The position numbers were made by a program, and so were the translations under genes. Below are positions 31,979-44,140 of a DNA stretch of 64,000 nt, piece after piece. The notes under the pieces were generated by a model. The model worked only from the letters and a program-made list of their open reading frames with translations. It was not told where the DNA came from and searched no databases. Source of the stretch: Pilatotrama ljubarskyi. Taxonomy: Eukaryota; Basidiomycota; Agaricomycetes; Polyporales; Polyporaceae. Each line of letters opens with the position of its first letter. Within the stretch, counting starts at the first letter, position 1. The DNA is taken from the NCBI GenBank assembly GCA_022385805.1, contig MU277706.1:27591-91590 (forward strand), written 5' to 3'.

Positions 31979-34475
31979 ATGTTTTCTTCCTTCAGCGCCC
32001 TCCGCGCGCTCTTGGTGGCCGCTTTATGTTCTCCTGTTCTTTCTCTCCCTAGCCTTCCCGTCCTTCCCGTAAAGCGCTCCCTGCAGGACTATGTCGAGAA
32101 CCTGGTCTACCTCGACTCGAGCAAATCCTCACTATATTCAGCGGTAGAGGCTGGCCAACAGACATATGGGGCCTATCTCGACAACCACTGGTCAGTCTCT
32201 CACTTCTGTATGCCTGCTGGGTGCAGCGTGTCTGACTGCGTGGTGCAGGGGAGGCCTGGTGATGAAGAGCGACAGCTCGAAAGGCTCTACGTCCCAGATC
32301 ACCGTCGAGTCCGTATCTGTCACCGGTAAGCAGATTCAAGCACTAGCCGAATTCCTGCCATGATGCTGATGCATTCCCTCAGTTTCCAGCAACCATGGCA
32401 CGATTGGTTTCCTCCAGGAAGACATTGAGATCGACTATTGTATGCATCAGCTCTCCGATGTTAGCGCCGATTTCCTGACTATTCTCCCTGCGCAGACACG
32501 ACGGCTCAATGGCCTAGCTCCTGGCCTTCCATCGGCGGTTCTGCCGGAGTTGGCGCTGCAAGGATCGGTATTGACATCACGGACTCGAAGAGCGTCATGA
32601 ACCAGTACCTGGCCAGCAAGTACTCCAAGCAGCCCGACAACTGGTACTACGACCTCTTCGTCTTCTATGACTGGATGAACGCCACCTCGCAGTCGTTCGA
32701 GATCGACTTTGCCGGCATCATCACCACCGGCTCGACGCTCGACTGGACGTCCGTGTTCGACATCTCCGCGAGCCAGGTCAGCCAGTACGGCCTCCCGGAC
32801 CTCGGCAGCATCAAGGACCAGCCATACATCTACATGCGCAGCGACGGCACCTTCTACGTCGACAACTGCTTCTGGGTGAACGGTCAGCAGGTCGTCGTGT
32901 CCAGCCAGGTCCCCAAGACGTCCTCCGGCAGCGTCGTCGTCGACGTCATGCTCACGCAGCGCTTCTCGATGTTCCCCGACGCGGTCGTCAAGGCGCTCTA
33001 CGGCAGCCTCCCCGGCGCCAAGTACTACCCCCAGTCAACGTACGGGTACTACCAGTTCTCGTGCGACGCCAAGTTTTCGTTCTACTTCACCATCGGAGGC
33101 GTCAAGTACACCGTCACGCAGGAGGCCCTCATGGCGCCGAACCCCTGGGGCGACCAGTGCATCGGCTCGATCTTCACCAAGGGCCAGGCGGTGTCCGCCG
33201 TGCCGCAGTACGACATCATCTTCGGCTTCCAGTTCCGTGCGTACATCTCTCTATCCATTCCCACATACAACTCTACTTCTCCCCGTCCTGTCGAACTCTA
33301 TCCGTTCACGTACTGACACAACCTCTTGGTACTCCCGACAGTGTCATCGTTCTACTACCGCGCCGGCGTCTCGCACAGCTCGAACCAGCCCTACGCGAAG
33401 CTGCTGCCCCTGCCTGAGCCTTCCCAGGGCTGGTCGTACGGCAGCAGCTCCGGCTCCTGGTCGTGGTCGAGCGGTAGCGGCTCCGGCTCGGGCGGCATCC
33501 AGTACAGCGACTCGTGGTCGAACGGCGGATACAAGACTTCGTCTGCGTACGGGTCCTCGTCGACGGGATACAGCGGTTCGGGCTCGGGCTACAGTTCTGG
33601 CTCTGGCTCAAGCTATGGCTCCGGGAGCAGCGGTAACAGCAACGGCAACAGTGGCTGGCAGAGCGGAAACCAGAACTCGGGATACCAGGGTGGAAACAGC
33701 GGCAGCAGCTGGAACGGCGGCAACAGCGGTAGCCAGAATTCCGGATACCAAGGCGGAAACCAGAACTCGGGCTATCAGTCCTCGCAAGGCTGGAACGGCG
33801 GCAGCGGCCAGCAGCAGCAACAGAGCACGAGCACGATCTTCACTACCACGACGATCGTGCACGTCGGGACTACCACCGTCGCGTGGCCCGCGAGCAGCAC
33901 CGGGGGCTACGGCTACGGTTCCGGTTCAGGCTCGGGTTCGGGTGGATATGGTGGTTCGGGCGGCAGTGGGTACAGTTCTGCAGCAGACGGTTACTCTGGC
34001 TCGGGATACTCCGGCTCAGGCTCAGGCTCGAGCAGTGGGTACTCCGGCTCGGGCTCGGGCAGTGGGTACTCGGGTTCCGGATACCAAGAGGACCTGGCTG
34101 TCGCCGGCCAAGCGGCTGAGACGGACGAGAACGGGAACGACCTCAACCTCCCGCATGGCAGCATCGCGAACCAGGTAAGCCTCTTCTCAGTACTAGCTTA
34201 CCATATCAGCGGAGTGCTGACTTGCATGTGCGCACTAGCTCAAGCACTGCTTGCCCGCGATCATCATCATCGCCGTCGTCGCGGGCCTCGGTCTCGTTGG
34301 CGGTCTCATCGCTTGCTTCGTCCGTCGGCGCCGCAACCGCGGAAGCAGCACGCCGCGTCCCTCTGCGTACAGTAACCTGCACGACGCGGACACGCATGGT
34401 CCCGTCCACGTCCCGTTGTACGGCGCTGAGGAGGGCGTCTCACGGTACTCGGATCCTTACAAGGACAAGGAGTAA
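31979..34475 (+). CDS. Membrane-anchored pepsin-like protein, probably catalytically inactive
   Basis: Exons 31979-32190, 32249-32325, 32383-32439, 32496-33236, 33342-34174, 34239-34475 (718 aa; frame closes). Order: a signal peptide (MFSSFSALRALLVAALCSPV), a divergent A1-aspartic-protease-like body, about 230 residues of Gly/Ser/Tyr/Asn repeats, one transmembrane segment (AIIIIAVVAGLGLVGGLIAC), then RRRRN and a ~45-residue cytoplasmic tail. The C lobe follows pepsins (DAVVKALYGSLPGAKY, FYFTIGGVKYTVTQEAL, CIGSIF). Where pepsins have the second D-T/S-G-T/S motif this protein has VVVDVMLTQRFSMFP, and no DTGS is visible in the N lobe. Hence a cell-surface pseudo-peptidase is likely. The repeats resemble wall-spanning or sensor stalks (inference). 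Similar secreted A1 genes lie elsewhere in the window. Confidence 0.75.
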
Positions 34476-36569
34476 GGCGCTTTCGCACTCCTCATTGCGT
34501 GTGATACGGGTTATAGACTGCGCGGTGCGTAGGGCAGTAGGGTTGACAGGCAGGGCTCTATCTTCTCTTTTCCTGTTTTGTGCTATTATTGTCTCGAACT
34601 TTGCTCTCGCTATGTAGCGCGTACATACGGTCATTGCAGTGTTCTTGTGTTCACCTAGTCAGTTTACATATCGTCGGAGGACTTTCTCTTTACTTCATAC
34701 TGGTATACTTATATTCATCAGTGCATTTACAAGGCCGCTCGAAGTTCGTTTGCCAGCCAACCTGAGCGTATGCGGGGATGTGGCTGCCTCTGTGACAGGA
34801 GGAATCTGCTTTGAGAGGCTCTCCTGTGTCGTCCCTTGCCTCACGCTGCACTATATGAGAGGATAGAAGGCAAGGCGAGGGTCAGATCTCCGAGGAAGCC
34901 GTATTGACAGCGATATATGATACTGGACTGCGGTGAACTTGGATGACCGGGATGGCGAAGGCGTGGTATTGAATTGATCATAGGGGAGTACAATATATCA
35001 GTCCTGCGAAGGCTTCGACCCGGGTGGAGAGCTGTCAGATATGCTCTTCTGCCGCCGGCGGTGTGTGTGCCATTATCAGAGGAGTGCTTGTGCGGGTCGA
35101 TGAAGTAAGTAGGTCCACAAGGGAACGGTGGGACTCGCCCGGCTAGTCGGAAAGATTGATGAATATTAGGATGTGGTTGCGTTCCGAGGGTTGTTGACAG
35201 CACGAGAGAGGGCGAATGGCCAGCAACTCGCGAGGCGTCTGCATATATGCGTGTATCAGTGGAGATGGTTGCATGCACACACGCTGTACTACGCGGTCTG
35301 CTCGGGAGGAAGCCGCATACATCGAGGCGACGTACGTACGTATGCGTGCACACGAGTATGCATATGACACAGCCGCTGCGATCGACGCTGCCTCTTGCCC
35401 ACCCACACGCGCGTAGCCGTATGCGGATGACCACCACCACTCTTCAGCGTTCTCGACCGTACCATCACATCCACTCCCACCGCGCATGCGCGAGTCCTCC
35501 TCGGACATCGGTGTTCTGCACATGCCACATGTGGCATCAGACTCTGGCTGTTAGGCTCCGCGGCGGCCCGATGAGAATTGATATCCAAGAAGCACTCGGT
35601 CCAGCTAGAAGCCATCACCATAGGCGCCATGTCTACGCATCGGCGGTGAGTAGCCTCGACGCGGTCTTGGACCCAATGCCCATGTCTCGGATGATGACTT
35701 GAATTCTCCGTCAGGCGCCAGCAGTTTGATATCCCCGGAGAGACCCAGTGCACAGGTCGCAGGGGTTTGGGTCTGTACTTCGTCGACGCCCGTGGATCAG
35801 CGCGGAGCGAGCGCGACGTGTTGTTTTCAAGGCTCGCCACGAGCTGCAGTCTGACGGCCGCGGGGCCGAGCCCGGCGGGTTTTTGTCAAGCGTGCTTGCT
35901 CGAGAATTCCGCTATTAGGCAAGCAGTTTCGGGAAGTGAGGCGCCGAGACATGGCGCCGGTGAGTGGTAGACATGCCATGACGAGCTTCTGCTCTTCTCC
36001 GCCGACAGTGCGCGTTACCGAGCTTGATAAACGTCCCACCAGGCTTCTTCCGTCAGTATCAAACCGCCCAGCTGCAGACCCCAGGAGGCTGCGCAGCTCT
36101 CGTGCTGTAAGATGGGACCCGCCCGAGCCCTAGGCGGTGCAGGCGTGGGCGACCTCGAGCACAACAGCGTTGCCAAAACGCAGCGGCAACGCCGCCCAGG
36201 CGCCCCTGGCGCCTGCGCGATGCTTCCGCGGCGCCAGTCAGAAAGACGCTTTCCGTGCGACTGCCTTGTTCGACACAACGGCGCACCGCTTTCGCAGCGA
36301 TATCAGCCCGTGCCTCCCATCAGCGCGTACCGCATCCAATCATCGCGCCGCTTCGAATCGTGCTCGAGAGGCTGCAGGCGCCCCTGTTCCCACCCCCTAC
36401 GGTACTCACACAGTGACACAGTCTCATCTCACGAAACCTACTAAAGCCTCGGGGGTCGGTCGACCGGCATCCTCCTCGTCCGTCTGTCGACATCGCTCTC
36501 TGCTGCCGCTACTGCTGCGCTGCTTCGCCCTACACGCTGCTCGCTGTATCTCAAGGCTGATCGACACTG
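34476..36569. other. 2.1-kb region upstream of the first WOPR gene
   Basis: The 3' flank of the pepsin-like gene, then long upstream sequence of the WOPR gene. It contains a short CGTACGTACGTATG-type simple repeat near 35328-35346. Open frames here overlap on both strands and none is convincing. WOPR genes often have long regulatory and leader regions. Confidence 0.4.
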
Positions 36570-37842
36570 ATGCAGCTCCCCACCTGCACCGGCATCCGCA
36601 TCCGCTCCATGTCGGATGCGCACATTATCTTCCACTCCGTATCGCTGGGGCTGCTGCCTATAGTTTCCCGACGGCTCGATATAGAGGAGCGGCGATACAT
36701 CCATTCGGGATGCGTGTGCGTCTGGGAAGAGCGCAGCGCGTCCAACGAGGGTTCTTCGGTACGTCGCTCTTTCCCCCCGTTTGGCTTCACTCTATGGCCC
36801 TTCCAGAGGGACTTTCCGCCGCTCTGGCAAGCATAGCTCAACCTTCGCTCAATAGGCCACTGGGATAGAACGGTGGACGGACGGCAGACGGTGGGGTCCG
36901 TCCCGGGTCCGCGACGTGAGCGTCCCATCTCCCGCTCCATCTGCCGAGCCATTGGCCGTTCTCACCGAGCCATGTGCGCAGGAGTTCCTCTATTACCAGG
37001 AGAAGCTACCAGAGTTCGAGGCTGACGAAGAGCTCTCCGCACTCATGTACGCACCCCTCTTCACCCTCGCTTCTCCGCGCGCACGCCTGTGCTTAAATCA
37101 GTGCCACCATGCGGCAGCTACGGGAGCCGGCTCATCAAGCAGACGTACTCGGTCTTCGTCGATACCCCGACCGGCCGGCGAAAGTGGCACCTAGGTGGGT
37201 CCGTCCCCTCGCGGGCGCTTCCATCTCGCGTTGATCAGCCTTTACTGACGTACCGTCGCAACTCCTGTGCGTACCTGATGTTCGTCGCTGCCACGTTCGC
37301 TCTCGCTCGCTGGCTCGCCGGCGCTCGTGCGCTTGGTTGCTTGCAAAAATGCAGTGGCATACTTTACGGGCGAGACGCTCGAGCGCCTCCTCACCGTGGA
37401 CGACATCCCCGAGCTAGCCGCCGTCCGCCAGCTGATCCCCCCGGGGAAGTACACCACCGCACGGGTGGCCCGGCAGCGCGCACGTCCGGACACAAACCGC
37501 TCAGCGTCTGTGAGCTTGCACGAGATGATCTCAGGGTCGTCCACGCTCGCGCGCCAGCCCCTCTACGCCATCGACCAGACGAACCTAAACCTCAATTCCG
37601 CGCGCCCGCCATCAGATATACGTCTCCCGGTGCTCAAGCCTCCGCCGTGGACCCCGCCGCGGTGGCTCGAGGACGAGCTCGCGACGCGCCAGCCGGATTT
37701 GAACGCGGCGCAGTCGAAGAACCTCCGGCGCAAGCACACCATCGACCTCGCACCGCTCGTCTACCTGCGCAAGCGTCCGTATCCGCCGCGAGATGTCGCG
37801 GACGACGACGTGCTGCAAAAGTTCGATTGCGGGATCGTATGA
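36570..37842 (+). CDS. WOPR (Gti1/Pac2) family transcription regulator, copy 1
   Basis: DNA-binding regulator of the fungal family that includes Wor1, Ryp1, Sge1, Gti1 and Pac2, which control morphological switches and development. Exons 36570-36758, 36856-36915, 36982-37046, 37118-37194, 37355-37842 (292 aa; frame closes). WOPRa: GIRIRSMSDAHIIFHSVSLG, LLPIVSRRLDIEERRYIHSG, CVCVWEERS, ERWTDGRRWGPSRVRDEFLY. WOPRb: GSRLIKQTYSVFVDTPTG, RRKWHLVAYFTGETLERL, TVDDIPELAAVRQLIPPGKY. A proline-rich C-terminal third follows. Introns after RVRD and within KWHL/AYFT fall at the same positions and phases as in the paralogue at 42.4 kb, so the two share ancestry. The -TDGRRWGPSRVRDEFLYYQ- core is the classical form. 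Confidence 0.92.
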
Positions 37843-40800
37843 TCAGATCACATCTAGGCGGTGCTGTCTGCACGCGCATGCGCACCCCATCGCTCCTGAC
37901 GTGTCTGCCCGCGCTACAGGAAACAGCTGAGAGCCTCTGCTTGGCTGGACCCTGTGGCTGGACGTTCCGGGAGGGGCGCTGCTGCCTGCGAGCAGAAGCT
38001 GCAGGAGAAAGCCTAGAACGAGCGTCGCCACGCCCCCGCGCGCATCTTTCCATCGACCGCCCCATCTCATAATCCTGTTGGCTAACGCCTCTTGTCAGAT
38101 ATACCCACACACCGTCACGATCTGCTCTGCGGGCCCAGGCCTGCGCTGTATTTGTACGCTTCTGCGTCCGCGCCCGATCATAATAATACTACTGTATCTC
38201 TCTCTTCTCTAGATATGGCGAAGGGGCGATCGCTGCAGCCTGCCAACTATCTCTCGTCCGACGGAACTCTTTCCACCGGCGAGTTGTCAACCCGCGTCCG
38301 GACGGGTGCCCACGCGACCTCGGAGCGTTAAGTCGGGCTCTTCGTGCAAGAAGCACTACCTACCAATGCATCAGCATCATCGCCCAGGCCGGGACAGAAC
38401 AGTGAGTGAGCAGGACGGATGTGGCTAGCTGCTGCGCGAGCGTCCGACTTCAGTCCGCCGCTGCTGCTATGGCCCATAGCGCGGCCGGGAGTCCAGGCGT
38501 CCGCGCATCGGGGTTCTCGCGAGGTCCTCCCGTCCGCCTCACGTCACGCATCCGCAGGCGCAGCTTCCTGCTGAGCTTCCCCAGCTTCTTCTCGCACGCG
38601 CGCTGGGCGCTCTCTGCGTCCAGCAGCTTCTATAGACTCCATATGCGTGCACGCTCTCGCTCGCACTGAATGGCAGTCGCAGGCGTCACCGCGTCACACA
38701 CCGTGCTGCTCGCCCTTCACGCTTCCGCTTCCGCAAGTGTGCAAGCCGACCCGGGCGAACGTGCGTCATCCGCCCGAGCTCAGATCCTCTCCGAGATGCC
38801 TTGCCAGCCAACCTGCCAGCGCTCTGCCAGCCACCCCGCGATGCCGAGCCCCGATGCGCATCGGTCCAGAGCTCGAGCCCTCGCTCGCTCGCGCGTTCCA
38901 ACTAGTGGTGGTGAACGTCAGGGCCGCGACGCTAGGGCTATTGCTGTTGCTATTGCCATTGCATGCAGCAGCAGCAGCTCGTCTCCGTGGCGCTCTCGTG
39001 ACGCGTGCTAAGCCCCTCGAGGAAGGCCCAAACGCCGCCCTAGCAGCGTCCCGAACAACGCGCAGGAAGCTTCACATCCCCGCATCGTCGTGCGTGCAAG
39101 CCCCAGAGCCAGGGCAACCGGGAGCATGAGCGGAGCACCCTGGTATCAAAAGTCCCATCCGTCGCCACGCCACTTCCAGGCCCCGTTAGCGTATGCCGAA
39201 GACAGGCACTGGCAAGCGTACCTGCAGAGAGGGCACGGCACGCGGGACGTGCGGAGCACTTGAAGATCCCTCTGCTGAGTTCCCAAGTCGCCGAAGGCTT
39301 CTCGACCTGCCATGAGTTCCGTCCTGCAACCGTGTCCGCACCCTTGCAGAGGTTCCGACCAGGGTCTCCGGCCTCAGGCTAGGAGCCTCAGGCCTCACTC
39401 AGGGTCCAGGAATCCAGCCAGGAGCCTGAACCAGGGCGCAGATCGCGCAAGGCCGGGGCTGGGCACTCACTAAGCCAGCCAAGGCGAAGAAGCTTCAGAG
39501 AATCAGCGTTAGCAAACGCACGCTCGCCTCGCGCGCGCGGGGGCCCCAGTGCGCTCCCAGGACCTGCCCGTGCCAATTGAGTGCGCGCGAGGGCACAGGC
39601 GGGCAGCTGACCGGGGCTTATTTCGTCGGGCTCCCACGTCAGGCCTTCAGGGCCTCCCGTGACTCGCTCCCCCCAGCGTGTTTTGGGTTGGGCAGGAGCG
39701 GCACGGTGCGCCGGGACGGGATGCACGGATTGAGAATGGGCTGGCTGGTGCGAGCTGTCCGATGTCGATGCGGGGCTCACTGGGGCGATGTGATCGCAGC
39801 GGGGCAATAATGGCTGCAAGAGCCTGTTTGGGAGTGCGAATGGAACACCTCGGACGCTGGTGAGATCCTGAGAGGTCAGTGGGACGCTGTCGAGCCACTG
39901 GCGTGCCGTGCATTTCGTGCCTCGTCTGGAGGGGTGCCTTCTGTGAAGTTGTCGTGCAATATGCGGTGGGGGAATCGAGGCCTCGCGATATAATGAGCTT
40001 GACGTGCGCATGCGAGGGTGATAGATGTCCAGCGAGAGTTCTGACATTCAGTCCGGTACGCGAGACGCACGAAATGATGACCAGCACTTACATACTTGTC
40101 GGTCAGGAAGGACGGGGCTCAAGCTGAGGCTGGGGTCGCCACCAGCTGCGCTCGGAACCCGAAATCCGGACGGACGGGTGCCAGCCCGGAGTGCGCGCGC
40201 ACTGAAATGCGTCGCGGGCGCAAAATGCGGTCAGGGTCGCCATCGCGTTCGCGGCGCGCCGCCGGGCGTTGGTCCTTGGATCTGAGGTGGGCGTCCGAGA
40301 GCCCGGGGTGGAGCTGGCAGGACGATGGCGATGCGATCAAGGAACGACACGGCGGCACCAGCGAGCGGCTCAGCGAATCGATGCAGAACGATATGGTGTG
40401 ACAAATTACCTGAATTGGGCATGCCGACCGTGGCCGCACGACGCCTCCCACGCGCATTGATCGCGCCGCGCCACACTCGGGCGATCGCAGATCTGCCGCC
40501 TCTTGCAGCAGCAGCAGCAAGACGCCGAACTGCGAGACCGCTGCAGGGACTGAGAGCGGCAGAGCTCGTCGGGCTGCAGCTGGGAACGAACGCGTCCGAT
40601 GAGGTCCTGCGCACTACGCATTACACGCGCACGCACGCCGCTCGAAATAGCGTTCGGGCACCTCTTCGCTGCCCTGCCGCCTCTCTCCGATGCAGGTCAA
40701 GTCGGAAGTAGTACACGCCGCCATGCGACCGCGACGCGTCTCGCAATATATTCCTGGCCAGCGCGCGACCCGCTGCCCACACGACCCAGCCCGGAGCGCA

Positions 40801-42442
40801 TGCCGCGCTCCCCCGGCAAGGGCACGATCGCGTTCCATCAGGCCTTGAGCTGCTCTCGACGTCCTCCGGCGCGCTCGTATACATTCGTGCCGGATCCCCT
40901 GCCTGCCCACCCACGTCAGCCCACGTCTGACGGTACAGTCGCTCACCTCATGGCTCACTTCGCCAGCGTATGTACCCGAACTTGGCACTGGCCAGGCTGT
41001 CAGACGACTCGGGTCCTCCGGCTAGAGCGGCGGCTTGCTCGCCCTTCGTTGTATACACTGATTCTGTCAGCGAATTCCGGGGTGCGTGCGTGAAGCACGA
41101 CCGACGGACGAGTCGTCCCAGCCGACATCAGTCGAGACAGGCAGCTGCGCCAGGCTAATTCAGTGGGTGGGAAGAAGCACGGCGCGCGCATAGCGGTGTT
41201 TCGCTAGCGGTTTGGCTCGTCTTGTGTTGGCAGTCGCATTTCCATGTCGAGCGTCGGAAGGGGTGCTGCGAGCGTCGGCACGGTGCAACGTGCATCTGGC
41301 GTAGTCTGAACTTGAGGGTCCCGCCCGACAGGACGGCGGGCCTGCGACAGGAGAGCATCACGATCGAGACGCGAGCGCGGCACTTGTGGTCGCGCGGCAG
41401 GATATGCATCAGCATTGTCGTCATCGACGTGAGCTGGGACCGAGCAGGACGGGTCCTGGTCGCTCGGCTCTGCCGGACGCAGTTGTGAGTGCTGTATGTA
41501 AGCGCGAGGAGATGGGGGTGTATTGATGCGCAATGCGCATGCGAAGGAACGCGACGTTGCCGAGGCCTTCCCGCGAAGGTTGTGACGCGCGAAGGGGGTG
41601 GGATACGAAGATAGAACGCGCGCTGGGAACGGGCACGGCACCAGTACTTCCGATGGGGGAGAGAAACGGGCAGGAAAGATGCCAGCGACGTGCCGCTGAG
41701 ACTTGGGCTGCAGATGGGAGTGCTGCTGCTGTGGGTGGGTGGAGCGGAAGAGGGTATAGCGTGTGGTGGAAGGGAGAAGCACGGCCAAAAGAGCGCATAT
41801 TCGTCGCGGTGTGCCTGATCACAGCTGGCGATTCGGCAGGGATGTGCGGCGGATGTGGCGAAGGGACTAGTGCAGTGCAGTGAATAGAAGAAGGGGAGAC
41901 GAGGGGGCCCACGAGGGGGTGTGCGGCAGAGGGACTGACGAAGGGGGGAGGGCTGCTCTGGGCTGGGCGGAGGACGTGCTCACGCGCTGGCAGGTGAGGG
42001 GATTAGTTATGCTGGATTAGTATCGGAGGGACGATCCATCGGTGGCATAATAGAGTTGATAGAGTTCGCATGGGGTAATGACCAACGGCCGATCTCGATC
42101 GCTCGTAGATTGGGAGCTGCTTACCGCACGCCCGGGCATCCGCTCTTTCGGGCGAGCAGCGTAGTGTCCGCTGTCCTGGCTCGGGCAGAATAAGGCTTTC
42201 GCCCTCCCGTCTTTCCCAGTCTTATTCCCCCTGCCTGATCAGGCTAGGAACGCCTTCTACCGCTACCCTCTCCGGAGTACACCACCCTCCTCTGATCAAA
42301 TCAGAACCCGGTATCGCTATATAATCGCCTCCTCCCCCGCCCCCGTCCCCCTCCGCTTCTCCCCTCCTCCTCCCGCCCTCTCCCCCTTCCCGCCATACAG
42401 ATACCCGCCGATAAACGACACGCTACCAGCACGGATACCCAG
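37843..42442. other. 4.6-kb gene-free spacer between the WOPR paralogues
   Basis: No frame in this stretch splices into a recognisable protein. Long minus-strand frames at 39388-40047, 41204-41788 and 41421-41912 overlap others on the + strand and have the Arg/Pro/Ser/Ala bias of chance frames in GC-rich DNA. Near 39365-39402 there is a small repeat of CCTCAGGC/GGCCTCA words. The end, 42326-42410, is an almost pure pyrimidine tract preceding WOPR copy 2. Most likely extended regulatory or transcribed leader sequence. Confidence 0.45.
42318..42324 (+). promoter_or_regulatory. TATA box and pyrimidine tract before WOPR copy 2
   Basis: TATATAA lies 119 bp upstream of the start codon and is followed by an 85-bp CT-rich tract. 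TATA plus a pyrimidine tract before the start is a strong fungal core-promoter pattern. Confidence 0.55.
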
Positions 42443-44140
42443 ATGCAACGCCCCACCCTCACGAACGTCCACATCCGCTCCGCCGCCGACGCCCACAAGC
42501 TCTTCTACGCCGTCCAGCTCGGCCTCCTCCCCAAAATCGAAAAACGCCTCGACGCCAACGAGCGCGCCGCCTTGCGTCCGGGCGATGTATACGTGTGGGA
42601 AGAGAAGGGCCCCAACGCAGACTCGTTCAGCGTCAGCATGGAGCGGTTCACAGAGGGCAAGTCCTGGACCGCCTCCCGCGTGCGAGAGGTGCGCCGCCCG
42701 TTCCGTCTCCGTGCCTATTTGCGCGCACGCTCACAACCTAACCCCGCACGTTGCCAGGATTTCCTCATGTATTTCGAGAGCCCGCGCAAGGGCAAGGGGA
42801 ACGCGAGGTGCGTCGCCACTTCTGCCGAAGTCATGGCGCAGACCGTGATCGAGCCCTCTTTCTCTCCCTCTTCGCGCCGCCCATCAGGACCTCCGAAAAC
42901 CAGGTCGTCCGCCCTGGCGAGCAGGACCTGTACATCAAGCTGACCTATTCAGTCATCCGCGAGGACGTCAAGGAAGCGTCCCAGTCAAAAGACGCCGTCG
43001 ACAAGCTCAAGAAACCCCCAAAGTGGCATATGAGTGCGTGTAGCGCCGACGCGCGAATCCCTCTCATCTATCCGTCCGCCCTGACCTGACTGCTTCTCTG
43101 ACGGCGTACGTCACCCGCAGACGCCTACTTCACCAAACTCACCGAGGGCCAGCTGCGCACGATCGACGACATCCCCATGCTTCGCGACCTCGTCGTGCCC
43201 GACGGTATCTTCAGCAGCGCCCGCACGTCGAAACCGGTCGGTAAGCGCGGCGAGGGCTCCCGCAACGCGAACTCGTCCGTCAAGCGCATGTACGCCCCCT
43301 TCCCGCCGCACCCCACCCGCCGCATGCGTTCCAACGACGCGCAGCCACCGCCTCCCGCCCCCGCGCCGACCGGGCCCAGTTCGGCTCCCAACCTTGCCGT
43401 GACCTTGAACGGTGCGCCTGACGCCCTTCTCCCGCCGCCGCCGCCGCCGTTCTCGGCAGGCGCGGTTCCCCTTCACCACCCTCCTCCACCTCCCGTGCCG
43501 TCCGTGCATCACCCCTCCGCCGCGGCGCTTCCCTTCTTCTCGAACCCCGAGGTGAATTGGTACTTCTGACTGCCATTTCTTCTCGTATTTACAGTATGCT
43601 TCGCAGCAGCAGCAGCACACGAACTCGCTGTCGCATGCCCTTTCAGACCACCTCATGCTCCCCTCGGACGAGGGCAAGCCGCTCCTCTCGGCCGCTTCGA
43701 TGCTGGCACCGTATACCCCCGCTGCTGCCGTCACCCAGCCGACTCCGCACTACGCGTGGAACACCGAGTGCGGATACGCAGCTACCGCGCACTGCCAGCG
43801 CCGCATGTCGCATTCCCAGTCTCCCAGCTTCTCGGACCGCTCGACACGCTCACGCTCGACCTGCTCCGCCTCCTCGCCCACGCACATGTCGCCCGCGCTC
43901 TCAAGCGCATCGACTTCGTCCTCGCAGGACTCGCCGATGCTCGTGACAGCGACGCCGCCGCTCTGGGACAACGGCGAGCCGTACAAGCCCGCGCCGATGC
44001 TGCCCGCGCACGACGACATGCACACGCCGCGTGTCGATCTTGCTCCGCTGGAGACGCTCCCCCGCGCGCCCGTGTACCGCCGGAGCCCGACCGACGACCG
44101 CGCGCTGCGCCTGCTCGCTCTGGGCCCGGGGGCGCGCTGA
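42443..44140 (+). CDS. WOPR (Gti1/Pac2) family transcription regulator, copy 2
   Basis: Paralogue of the WOPR protein at 36.6 kb. Exons 42443-42688, 42758-42807, 42888-43033, 43121-43551, 43595-44140 (472 aa; frame closes); the last intron is only 43 nt. WOPRa: NVHIRSAADAHKLFYAVQLG, LLPKIEKRLDANERAALRPG, DVYVWEEKG, ERFTEGKSWTASRVREDFLM. WOPRb: DLYIKLTYSVIRED, PKWHMNAYFTKLTEGQL, TIDDIPMLRDLVVPDGIF. The substitutions ERFTEGKSW and KWHMNAYFT differ clearly from copy 1, so this is an old divergence, not a recent duplicate. The C-terminal ~280 residues are Pro/Ser-rich with histidine and proline runs and look like a transactivation region. Confidence 0.92.

Noticed and set aside
38215..38331. A 38-codon frame (ATG to TAA) downstream of WOPR copy 1
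   Set aside because: Short, no conservation evidence, probably in the 3' UTR or spacer.
39388..40047. A 219-aa minus-strand open frame in the WOPR spacer
   Set aside because: Arg/Pro/Ser/Leu-biased composition and overlapping frames on the other strand; no plausible splice partners.
36570..44140. A fungal secondary-metabolite gene cluster around the WOPR genes
   Set aside because: No backbone enzyme (PKS, NRPS, terpene cyclase) or tailoring enzymes occur in the window.
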